Below, piece after piece: positions 45,180 to 55,838 of a stretch of 64,000 nt of DNA; within the stretch, counting starts at the first letter, position 1, and the number at the start of each line of letters is the position of its first letter. The stretch spans positions 124,001 to 188,000 of the forward strand of contig JADNRY010000064.1 in assembly GCA_015501585.1 (NCBI GenBank), in the 5' to 3' direction. Under the pieces are notes generated by a model. The model worked only from the letters and a program-made list of their open reading frames with translations. It did no database searches and had not been told where the DNA came from. A program made the translations under genes and the position numbers. This DNA is from Rhodocollybia butyracea. Lineage: Eukaryota > Basidiomycota > Agaricomycetes > Agaricales > Omphalotaceae.

Positions 45180-46223
45180 ATGGCCTCAGCACTCCTTGCA
45201 TTGCTTGGCCTTATCAGCGATCTTTTCACTGTAGTCGGCGGTTTCCAGAGCCTTTTCCCATCCGGCTCACAAAATGTGATAACACTCCAGGACTTCGGGC
45301 GTCTACTTCGGCAGGAGAATCTGAGCTTCTTTACCCAAGTCGAATACGGACGACTCCAGTCAACCCGGCTCAACTTCTATGAGGTATGGCTACCTGCCAT
45401 CGCTTCACGGACGGTTATCGATGTCAGCGACATTGACCCCACAAGTGGTGCATTACATCACGTCTTCAGAAACCTCGCTGATGCAATCCAGGATGTTCAC
45501 ATGCGCGTAGAGACCCTAGCGTCTGTTTTCCGCCAGAACATTGCTGTACTACACAGTGATGACTTTATGCAAGGCATGTTCCTCATGATGGAGGTCTACG
45601 GCCTGCTTTTGCACATGCATGTTGTGTGGGCCACGCTCCGGCGCATCCAGGTTGGAGCGTCCTCTCTGGACGATCCAGACCTCATCGTTGACACTCTGTC
45701 GGCCATGGTGTACACGAGCTCTGCCCGAACCTTTGTCCGAGAAATGCGCGAGCTGTCATGGACCAGGCGGTCTGACGCCATTCAGCCGATTTCTATCCTA
45801 GGCGGGATCCCCGGTTGGGAGGGCGGGATCAGAATCTTTTACTTTTCCGACATATACTCGCCACTGCCCAACACCTTACGTCCCCTCACGATTGACCTCT
45901 CGCCCATCCGCCTGTATGCGTCGTATAGGAGGTCCACCCTAGAGGATAGTAATGCAGCAACCTGGATAGCGAACGCTCGTGATAATCACGAACGTGCTAT
46001 GCGGGTAGTATTCAATAGCAAGACGTGGGAGCCACTAGGGTTCGTGACGGAGATGGACAACTTGATGGCCGTGCTGGAGGCTAGACTTGCACTCCAGAGT
46101 AGAGCAAGGGGGTTAGATAATGTGCACGGTGTGAGGGATCTTTATAACTCGGAAGAAGAGGCGAAAGAGGCAATGATGGCTATCTATCACAAGCACGATG
46201 ACAAGGAGGCAACCATAGTCTGA
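45180..46223 (+). CDS. Tandem intronless paralogue 3, unknown function
   Basis: 347 aa from ATG at 45180, chosen because it aligns with the starts of the other two (MASALLALLGLISDLFTVVG); an upstream in-frame ATG at 45099 would extend into DNA that is noncoding in the others. Most diverged of the three. Its middle (about 205-310) again differs, here with ILGGIPGWEGGIRIFYFSD replacing the NERAYFPNGFYFVIYSFSD region, while the segment DIYSPLPNTLRPLT is shared with paralogue 1. That mosaic hints at exchange between copies. Confidence 0.72.
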   Translation: MASALLALLGLISDLFTVVGGFQSLFPSGSQNVITLQDFGRLLRQENLSFFTQVEYGRLQSTRLNFYEVWLPAIASRTVIDVSDIDPTSGALHHVFRNLADAIQDVHMRVETLASVFRQNIAVLHSDDFMQGMFLMMEVYGLLLHMHVVWATLRRIQVGASSLDDPDLIVDTLSAMVYTSSARTFVREMRELSWTRRSDAIQPISILGGIPGWEGGIRIFYFSDIYSPLPNTLRPLTIDLSPIRLYASYRRSTLEDSNAATWIANARDNHERAMRVVFNSKTWEPLGFVTEMDNLMAVLEARLALQSRARGLDNVHGVRDLYNSEEEAKEAMMAIYHKHDDKEATIV

Positions 46224-46613
46224 TTTGGATGTTCTATGTACACTAGATACAACAACGGGCCCAACTTTTGACTGCTGTCTGTGGGTACGATTGCATTACT
46301 ATCTCTTTGGTATTACTTTTTGGCTTGTGTACAATCTCTTTGATATTTACTTTGAATCTCGCTCTTCACTCCGGGCTCACGCGTCAAGCTTAATATCGTG
46401 TGCGCCAGTGTGGATGGCGGAGGTTAATCAACATATCCTGGATGCGCCTGCAGAAAGCTTGTGTGTTTGTTGCTAAGGGTGAACTCTGACAAGTGGAAGT
46501 TTTTAAAAAACACGGACTCGGATAAGGGCCCTAGTGTAAGTACAACTATGATATATTACAGGCAACAATATGACTCAATCCCAGATATCAAAAAAAAATA
46601 GCAGAACTAAGTC
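46224..46613. other. Convergent spacer
   Basis: Between paralogue 3 (plus) and the CVNH-only gene (minus); nothing recognised. Confidence 0.5.
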
Positions 46614-47675
46614 CTAGTACTTTCCGTTGGCCCCGTTCACCAATGAAACCTCCTTGACATCCTTGCTCAGCACAACATCCTCGCCAAATATATGCAACTT
46701 CGACCCGGTGTTAACCGAGGCGTGCACCTGTGCATTTGCACTGACACCCTGCACCATCACCTCCATGCTCTGCGATATATGCTCATACGCAGACTTGGTC
46801 ACTACCTCGATTGCTCCCGCGATAGCTAGAGCCATGATAGAGCTCATCTGTGCGGTGACATGCTCCACTGTCGAATGGGCGATTTTGTTCATAGTGGCCT
46901 GCATAACAGGGTGTGCAGCGATGACGGAAAAGTCGGGCTCGGCAACAACCTTAAACTTCATCCAGGGCACTTCACTGAGCATAGTCGAAAGGGATTCGTT
47001 GTACTCGATGACGACGATGACACCGTTGTCGGAGCGGAGTCTGGTTGCGAGGTCGAACCAGCATTCTTTGACCGCGCGGCCGTCGGTGAGTTTGCATTTG
47101 GCGAAGAGTTTTGTTCCTTCGATTCGGAAGCCCTCGGATGTACGGTGGAAGTCCTTGAAGCCCCACTTCAACTCGCCGTTGATGTTACCGAGGTATTTGT
47201 GTAGGTCGAAGGTAGAGACTTTCCAGTGTTCACCGTCGGCTAGAAGACATTCGGCTGAGAGAATACCTTCAGCTGAGACATGGTGTTTCCTGGTGCTCTG
47301 GGCGAAGGACATTGTCATCGTCCTGTAGGAAAGATATCAATATTAAATAATAATTAAAACACAACCCGGTTGACTAACCTCACGCTCTTGAAGCTTGACG
47401 TTGTTTCAGAGTGGGAGTGGGACTCTGAAAAGTATTGGGTCTTCTCGGAAACAGCGGTGGAAACAGCAGTGGAACTGCTGCTTGCGCTCATACTAGCTGT
47501 TTTAACGGCCTTGGTAGAAGCGATGTCGATTTTCAAATCTTCGACACTAGATGGGTTGGTATTAAGCTCGTATATGCAACAAGATCTGTGACTCTAGCGC
47601 TCACGCTTTCACCGCGTCAAGTACAGCGACCTTGGCTTGGGACTGAGGAGTTTTCGTGGAGTTGGTGGAAGACAT
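46614..47675 (-). CDS. CVNH-domain protein, short paralogue without annexin
   Basis: Three exons on the minus strand: 47675-47605, 47546-47379, 47322-46614, giving 315 aa. Residues 1-80 are serine-rich (MSASSSSTAVSTAVSE), with no signal peptide. A single CVNH (cyanovirin-N homology) domain follows at about 88-186: AECLLADGEHWKVSTFDLHK, YLGNINGELKWG, FRIEGTKLFAKCKL, CWFDLATRLRSDNG, matching the two-half CVNH pattern with its cysteine pairs. A helical segment (VMQATMNKIAHSTVEHVTAQ...) comes next, and the protein ends KDVKEVSLVNGANGKY. CVNH domains bind high-mannose or related glycans in characterised cases. Exon 1-2 lengths (239 nt) equal those of the larger paralogue, so the two are duplicates, one gaining or losing the annexin end. 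Confidence 0.8.
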
Positions 47676-50409
47676 CGTGTTTTTTGTTGGGCTGATATCG
47701 TATCAGACAATGAAATGAAAGAGGGTTTATCTCGACATACCTGTAGTGTGAGATATAGAGCTGGAGTTGTCTAATAAAGAAAGGAGGATGCGAGATAATG
47801 GTTTAGGATTGAAGTTCTGTGAACTGAGGAAAAGATGGCGTTTCTTACTGACCTTTATACCTTTTAAGATTCTACTATGTGGTGAAGGTAATAACCGGGT
47901 CGATATTGTCTGGATGAGGATAGACCAAGGCCAGATTGTCAGGTTCCTGAGTCGTGAAAGTCCCGAGTCCCGACGCATACATATGATACATGGCGTGATA
48001 TTCAGGGGAGTGTGTTGAGACGAGACAGTGCTGAACCATTGTCGCTGTTAAAATGGTTCAGGACGGTTGAAGCAGTCAAGGAGAGTACAGGGTCTACCAT
48101 TGTATCAGTGTTATAAGAGGTGAGATGAGAGGTGTCATTCGCTCAACATTGGTGCCTGGGCTCGTTCAGTTGCTTTCAGGAGCGCGAGGAATCCTAGTAA
48201 AATCCTGGTTGAGGGCGAGATCATACCCGATTTCGACCTAAAATGGATTTAGGTTTAACTGTGATTATCACCGTCCTAGAATGTTGATTTATTAGTGCCA
48301 CGTCCCAGGCAGCGGCGCCTCATAGTCGGCACTGATTGACATTGTATCCTTCTGACTGTCGATTCAAGACAAGTACAGACCTGTACGAACCTACTTATAG
48401 AGTACCTTCAGTGCGGAAGCATAACAACTGATAATGCCGAGCTGGGGTAGAACTTTGAAGAATTCGACGGCACATTTGTGGTTTGCCTACTACTTCAACG
48501 TTATCTGATGTACAAGTCGGGTCAGCCTGAACTTGAGCTTGAACGCTGGATTCGCGAACTTTGAAGGTTCCCCTTAGGTGACAGGATCGGAGGATGATTT
48601 TCACCGACTCATCAATCTATAGGGATGAATATTGAATAGTTGCGCTAAGTACGGATTTAAGGGAATTACTGTTGTGATTCGATCTTCTACGAAGATATAT
48701 ATCGCTGGGTGAACAGATCGTGGAGATTCCCGATTTAGAATGTGATAAACAGCTTTGGCTTGACTTTGGCTTCAGAACGTAAAACGGAGAACTTGGTTGA
48801 ATGGGTGTATTGGTATACGGATGACCATTGAGCCCAAGACGGGATTTTTTTTCAAGATTTTCAAGTTACGATGACCTTGGCAGTGACTTTTGCTCCTAGA
48901 CTCTGGTGGCGAGTCCTGGATTATTAAGAAATTCTCGTTCCACATACCCGACAAGGTACAATAAACAAAACATTCCGTAAAGAGAAAAAGAAGCGCGTAC
49001 TCGGAGTCGGGCACCAGGTCTCGTAGTTCATTGGATTGTAAGCTCGAGGTGGCCGGGAAGGCGTGATGGAGAAGTTTTTGTCGTCCTGGCTTGGGCGGAT
49101 TAAAATCGTAGCCCTCTTTATCTTGCAACAGGAGGATGTTAGTGGTTATACTCCAAATGGATCGTAGGCAGAACAAATTGTGGCTATCATAGCGCTAGCA
49201 GTAGGAGAAGAAACCGATAGAAATGACACTGGTCACAGGAATAAATTGACCGTAATTTTGGGCAGTCGCTGCTGCTCAGTACAGCAAAAAGACTTAGAAA
49301 ATGCTCTACTTACCATGACGTTAACTGTTTGATGAATCTCCCCAACTTCTCGAATCCCAATTACTCAGACTATTTCCCGCATTTTTTGCCCGTTACCCGA
49401 ATTGGTTCAAGGTTTCCACACGCTGTTGGCGAGTATGAGCTTCATAGGCGAGTGTATCCGGGTGGAAGAGATGAAATGGCAAAAGCCAAACTTGGCCAGC
49501 TTGAACCATGAATTTGACCGAACGATGGTGAAGCAGGAAGAGAGTGGCAATCGCGCCCGCACATCAGCATGAGTCAAATCGCCTTACGAAGTTTTGTGCA
49601 GCCACGCTTTCCGAAGAGAGTATTGGCGGGCCGACCGGGCCGCCTCTTTTGCTCACGATTTGCTCACGATCGTCAACAGCAGAATTCCAGTAATCAACTC
49701 TCTCAAGTAGTCTATGTCCCCTAGTAAGGAATATTGGTACTCATTAACATCCACTCTGTTCGCCATCGAGTTCGTTCTGAGTAAATCTGATTTGGTAGAA
49801 GTACGAGCTGTCTTGGAATACCGCTGGGCTGGTTCAGATACTAGTACGATATCTCATAGTGAATAAAAACAAACATCCAGTCTCCAACCTTCCATTCCCC
49901 ATCTTGTTGTATCTGACCGCGCATAAAAGCAAAAAAAAAATGTTCTCGCCGCTGTCAGGTATACAGGTACCCTCCGTACCGCCGCTCCCAAATAGTCTGA
50001 ATGAATGGGACTGGTTGTCCTTTTTTCGTTTTCGTCGATCTGATCCTGCCATTGACGTTGTGTCCAGGAAAGCCAGGGACACAAATGACTGCTGAAACAC
50101 CTCATAAATTATAAGGAAGTCGACTCGGGAGTCGGGGTGAGTCAAACCCACTCCATCATTCCCCCGTGATGCAACTTCTGTTGCTAATAATTCGATTAAT
50201 GAAAAAAAATTCGTGGTCAAAATCTTCATAGACGCAACCGGAAAGCTAACATTCTTTTCAGATGTCATGTACTTCATTAGCCTCGATGTCGCTCTCAATA
50301 TTATATTAAGTAATATATCCATAAAAAATTTTTCGACGTTTTCCGCAGAATTATGAAAACGGCTACACGACATTACGCATTCTCGATACAGTTAATAACC
50401 TATCGCAAC
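47676..50409. other. Duplicated upstream region and spacer
   Basis: 47700-49180 parallels 53220-54800 upstream of the fusion gene (for example ATTGTCAGGTTCCTGAGTCG against ATCGTCAGGTTCCTCGTCAG, and CAGCGGCGCC...AGAGTCGGC), so roughly 1-1.5 kb of upstream DNA was duplicated with the gene. A minus-strand frame at 48772-49176 may be a scrap of a neighbouring gene. 49200-50409 holds nothing I can support. Confidence 0.5.
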
Positions 50410-53220
50410 TCAAACCCCCTTAACAATTGCCAATAGAGCTGCCCCATAATTCTGGCTAGTCTCCCCACGGACCCTCTCCTCGAGAGATGTTGGCTCGTTC
50501 TTCTTGCTATACTTCGTCTTATATGCTAGTTTGATTGCCTCGAAACGGGGTGCATCCCAGTGGTATCGCACGATTCTGTAACAAGACACAGTCAGACCCG
50601 GATTACACACTAGAGCCAATGAACTGACCTCCTGACGAGCTGCGTGTCTTTAGTTCCAAAACCCACCATTGATGCTTCAAGCATCTTAGCGTCGCGCCAT
50701 ACGCCTGCCTCCATGGCATGCTTCGACTTCGCACCATTAATGATAAACAACATGGCTTGTTTTATGTGGCCGGCAGGGCTAAGTTCCAAGAATCAAATCG
50801 ATCCATGTTACCACCAAGGGAATGCTTACAAGTCGTCTGACTTGATGACTTTTGTTAATGATTGATATTTCTTTCTGTACGCTTTGCACCTATGTACAAA
50901 TGTCAGCAGATTCTCAGCGGGAAGGACGAACATTGAGCTCATCGAACAATGAGATAAACATACAATGCATCTAGATGAGTCCTCGACCTGTTGATGATAA
51001 TTTCGAAAAATGCAACCTAGGGATTACAGACGGTGAGTGCTGATCGACAGCAGACAATGGAGAAATCTACAACTGACCTCGTCCACTCTGGCTTGTTTTC
51101 CTGGACATGCTTTGTACAATGCAGCCACGTCGTTTTCGACCTGAAGAGAATCAACAGGCGCATTCTCAGGTGGCGGATTTGCTGATAAGATCATCTTGAA
51201 CACTATCAAAGTTCGAGGAAATTAGTTTTGTCAATAAGGAAATAAAGAGAATATTACTGACTTTGGTTCGCTTTTTCACCGAGTTTCATATCAGCCTGAA
51301 GATCCTGCCCGTAGAGCATTTTGTAGGCCGTCAACAGATGTTGACGATCGGAGGGGGTGCGATTGACGAGAATTTCGGTCAAAATTGGGTCATCGGGCCT
51401 GACAAAAAATTAGTTGGTCCATCGATCAAGGACAGAACAAACGCCTACATTGCTACATTGATCGCACTCTTTACAAGTTCGACATCAAACCAAAGCGGGC
51501 CAAGGACAAGACCATGCAGAATTTCTCTAAAAAATTGTCAAGAACAGCCATACAATGACTTGGGAACTTACTGTAAATAACCCGTCCCTTTGAACCACCC
51601 CAGCATACTTGTGAGCTCGCTCTTCAAAAACGCAACAAGAGTTTGTCCCATCCTTGCTTTGTAAGCCGCGGATAAAGCAGCCATAGGGAGGGAGTCAAGA
51701 TGAACGAGAATCGCGATTACTTTTCAACCAGATTCAGTTCTCACAGAGCGACAGAAACTTTGAAAAACATACGAGTAGGTTCTCTCTTGTCATTCGCTAG
51801 TTTCGTAATTTTGATGAGCTTGTCAATATCGAGCGTGGGGTTGTATCCTGGAGCAATCTCTCCCTGCAGAGCAATATCATACCCAGGAGCTGGAATCGCA
51901 GTATTAAGATACTGCACGATCGACGTTTGTTTAGGCGTAGGTTGGGCCACGGGCGGTGGGGGCGGGTGCGAGACTGCTGGCCCAGACGGAGGGAGGTCTT
52001 TGACATCCGTGGTCAACACCGTAGACTTTGGTTCAGGCGTAGGTTGGGCCACGGGCGGCGGGGACGGGGGTAGGACTGCTGCCACTGACGGAGGGAGGTC
52101 TTTGACATCCGTGGTCACCGTAGCCTTTGGTTCGGGCGTAGGTTGGGCCACGGGCGGCGGGGGCGGGGGCAGGACTGCTACCACAGGCGGAGGGAAATCT
52201 TTGACGTCCGTGATTAACAAAACATTCTCGCGAATGATCTGCAACTTGGACGCTGTGTTAACCGAAGAGTGCACGTGCGCATTTCCGCTGATCCCCTGCA
52301 GCATCACCTCCATGCACTGCGATATATGCTCATACGCGGACTTGGTCACTACCTCGACTGATCCTGCGATAGCCAGAGCCATGATGGAGCTCATTTGCGC
52401 GGTGACATGCTCCACAGCCGAATGGGCGATCTTGTGCATGGTGGCCTGCATAACAGGGTGTGCAGCGATGATAGAAAAGTCGGGCTCGGCAACAACTTTG
52501 AACTTCATCCAGGGGACCTCGCTGAGCATTGTCGAAAACGATTCATCGTATTCAATGACGACGATGACACCGTTGTCGGAGCGGAGCTTGCTGGCGAGGT
52601 CGAACCAGCATTCTTTGAGTGTTCGGCCGTTGGAGAGTTTGCATTTAGCGAAGAGCTTGGTTCCCTCGATTCTGAAGCCTTCGGATGAAAGGTGGAAGTC
52701 TTTGTAGCCCCACTTCAACTCGCCGTTGATGTTACCGAGGTACTTGTGGAGGTCGAAGGTGGAAACTTTCCAGTGTTCGCCGTCAGCTAGAAGACATTCG
52801 GCTGAGAGAACACCTTCAGCTGAGATATGGAGCTTCCTGGTGCTTCGAGAGAAGGACATTGTCATGGTTCTGCTCGCATGGAAGAGGTCAGTATCCAACC
52901 AAGTAATAAAAAAAAAGTTGACTAACCTCACGCTCGTGAAGCTGGACTTTGTTTCAGAATAGCTCGACTCTGAAAAATGTTCGCTCTTGGAAAAAGCAGT
53001 CGAGTTACTGCTTGTGCTCATGCTACCGGTTCTAACCACTGAATCCGCATTACTCCCGACAGAGGCAAAGGTCAGTTTCTCATTTTCAGTGCTGCATGAA
53101 TCCATAGTGAGTTCGTTTAGGGAGCTAGAGTTGATAGAGAACTCACGCTTTCACTGCAGCAAGCACAGCAGACTCGGCTTGAAGCTGAGGAGTTTTCAAA
53201 GAATTGGTCAAAGACATCAT
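50410..53220 (-). CDS. CVNH-annexin fusion protein
   Basis: Eleven exons on the minus strand: 53220-53147, 53091-52927, 52869-51773, 51719-51572, 51526-51449, 51398-51262, 51202-51078, 51016-50964, 50889-50830, 50778-50629, 50575-50410. Every join is GT-AG and in phase, giving 750 aa. Residues 1-80 serine-rich; 88-186 CVNH (AECLLADGEHWKVSTF, YLGNINGELKWG, KECWFDLASKLRSDNG); 190-295 helical; 299-395 three repeats around TDVKDLPP...PPPVAQPTPEPK; 425-750 four annexin repeats. Annexin marks: LIAILVHLDSLPMAALSAAY, LVLGPLWFDVELVKSAI, ILVNRTPSDRQHLLTAYKML, IIINRSRTHLDALCKAYRKK, and GFGTKDTQLVRRIVRYHW. Only the last repeat keeps GxGT of the type II calcium site. No signal peptide, so probably cytosolic. 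Inferred role: linking glycans or a protein partner to acidic membranes. Alternative: two adjacent genes, but the third exon encodes CVNH, repeats and the first annexin helix without a break. Confidence 0.82.
51934..52215 (-). repeat. Three ~100-bp in-frame coding repeats
   Basis: Units start near 51934, 52037 and 52136 (plus strand GGCGTAGGTTGGGCCACGGG each time). They encode the proline-rich linker of the fusion gene. Lengths are multiples of three, so unit gain or loss keeps the frame. The CVNH-only paralogue has none. Confidence 0.8.
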
Positions 53221-55838
53221 ATCCTGTTTTGGGTTAATATCGTATCAGACAACAAGAGGAAAGATCAGTTATCTTGTACCTAGAGTGTGATTGTAGAGTA
53301 AGGATACGAGAATGTGAAATGACTATTTAGGCCTGAAGTTCTGTCCTTTATACCTTTCGAGACTTTCTATCAAGATTAAGAAAATCTGAGGGCAATAAAC
53401 GGGTCTGAATAAGGATAGACCAAAGCTAGATCGTCAGGTTCCTCGTCAGAGACAGTCCCGAGTCCCGACCTATGTGATACAGGGCGCAGTATTCAGGAGA
53501 GTGTCGAGATGAGTCGGTGGTGAACCTTTTCCGTTGGTAAGTACATATGCAAAGCCCCATATAAGTTCTCTCAGAATGCTTGAAGTATTCAGGGCCAGGG
53601 CGGTCCAGGAGAGGAAGGTTCAATGTCTACTATGGTGGGAGAGTTTGTACGTATGAGCAATATGAGAGGTGATATGAGAGGTGCCATCTACCTAGCAATT
53701 GTCCCTGGGTCTTGCGCCTGGACTTCTCTTTCGGGAGCGCAGGACTCTTTCACAATGGTTGGATTCTATTGTAATCTTTGGCCCGTCGAGTATCTTGGCC
53801 AAAGGAAGTTGTTTCAGGTACCCGGTTGAGAGCGAAATGATACCCAATTCTGACAGACAGTGGATTTAAGCTTTGATCAGCGTCCTGTTGACTTCTTAGC
53901 GCCAGGACACAGCGGCGCCCCAGAGTCGGCGACATTCAGTCTTTTACTGACATTCTATGTATACATTTTCACTTCATCCTGATAATTCGATAAGAGTACG
54001 GACCTACAGACATGATCGAGTGTAGCTTGAGTCTGAACCTTGAAAACACGAGAACTGGGGGTGCTACTCAGAGTGAATCGCTGTCCTTGCTTATTGTGAA
54101 TGTGGGCCTTCGAAAGCTCCGGTTCATTTGTGTATTATCTGCCAACTCAATGACGGTTAGTTTTTGGTGCATCAGTAATGAGTATTCGAAAACTACATAC
54201 TTAGTAGGGTCAGTATAACCTTGAACGCCGCTAAGAGTTAATTCATGACTGTAGGTTTGTGTCGAAAGTGGCCCTTAGGCAACTGGGTCGGAGGATGGCC
54301 ATCGCCGACTCGTCAGGAGTTTGCATGGAACCTTGTGAATCTTTAGTGTATTCGCAGGTGACATGCTACATTGCTACATATCATTCAGTGAATAAATCGT
54401 GACAATCCTCGAATTGGAATGTGATAAACAGCTTTGACTTCAGGAATGAAGAAGATTGAATCTTGTCTGTGTGTTGATATACGATTGACCTTTCTTGTCA
54501 TTGAGCAAACAAAGGGTGACTTGGGAGAATAGTTTCAAGTCTTCTCAGTGTCCTGATGCAAAGTGTCTAGATAGTTTCCCGACAAGGTTCGATAAAGTAG
54601 AGAGAATTCGAGAAGGCATGTATCGGCACCGAGGGTGAATCGATGACCGATCAAGCTTGTAGATTCAAGTAACAATCGGGACAGGATATCGTGAGGGAGA
54701 TTAAGCGGATTACGATGGTGAGAGTCATGTTTATGTTCCCAAGTTCTCATCCATCCCCTTGCGGATCTAGAGCCACGGTTACCGAGATCGACACTGATTG
54801 TAAAGAAAAAAATCAGAGTGAGCGGAAACCGATAGAAATGACACCGGCTGTGTAATATCCTGAGCGTGATCTTCTGTTCCCTTCATTGGTGTCGTCCGTA
54901 AAACTCAAGCGAATCTCCCATTTCGAATTCCAATTAATCTATTACCAAATGTTTCGCCTGTTACAGAGAATTTTGTAAAGACTCTCAGATGTAGTTGGTG
55001 AAATATGACGAGAGCGACTGTCAGACGTCCAAGGCCGGCTGCGAGAAGAAGAGGCAGAGGATCAAACAGAGGATGGTGGAAACAAAGTTTCGGCCCGTTT
55101 TCTTCCGCCGGTCCGTGATCAATTGTTAACATCTGATCGCTGAGTAGGAACACAGAAAACTTCACTTCAGCACGACGGACCTTTCGCGTAGATGGTGCAT
55201 CTGGCGAATTTGCGCGGTCTAACTGTTCTTTACTGTTTGACGTCTTCACTTTTATCGCCAAACCCGAGGATCCAACGCGTTTTTCATCTTAAATTCCCGG
55301 TCTTCCAACAGCGGCAATGCAATTTCAGTCCACCTGCTTATGCTCGTTCTTGTTTCGTGACAGTTCACTGAAATGAAACTGATTATCTTTCAACACTCAT
55401 TATGCACTCAGTACTCAAGTACTCAAGTACTCAACGTTCAATGTTCAACGTCAACTATCGACGGCCACGCGAAACTCCCACTGGCAAGGCCTAATTAGAA
55501 GTTGATTACCATGACATTAGTGCAACGCTGCACTGGCGACAACTTCCCTCGAGTTCATCGGCTTTCAGTTCAAAAGGCATTTCTATCTACGGCTACCAAT
55601 GCAAGCCAAGTTCTACGGCTCGTGGACGCGTCACCGATGTTGTCATCAAAACATGAAATTTCAAACAGTGCGATTTATCAGAGTTTGGCTTCCAGTCTTA
55701 CAGCTATCTTCTTTCCCTTCTCGACAAGCCTTTGGCTCTATCTTTACCTGCAACAACCATGTATGTATATTCGCGTCTCCAGTGTATGCTAATAAATACT
55801 GATATGCAATTTCGCCATAGTAAGACGAGGCTCTATAA
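53221..55838. other. Upstream region of the fusion gene and spacer
   Basis: 53221-54800 is the counterpart of 47700-49180. A minus-strand 118-codon frame at 54905-55261 has a hydrophobic middle but no recognised domain. Around 55390-55460 there are short repeats of AGTACTCA / TCAACGTTCAATG. No other gene supported before the P450. Confidence 0.45.

Noticed and set aside
50410..51700. Annexin part as a separate gene starting near 51692
   Set aside because: The first annexin helix lies in the same exon as the CVNH domain and the donor at 51772 joins in phase to the acceptor before 51719; a separate start would lack that helix.
51700..52707. 335-codon plus-strand frame opposite the CVNH gene
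   Set aside because: It is the antisense shadow of the CVNH, linker and helical coding exon, whose minus-strand domains and splice sites are clear. The same shadow occurs at 46627-47328.
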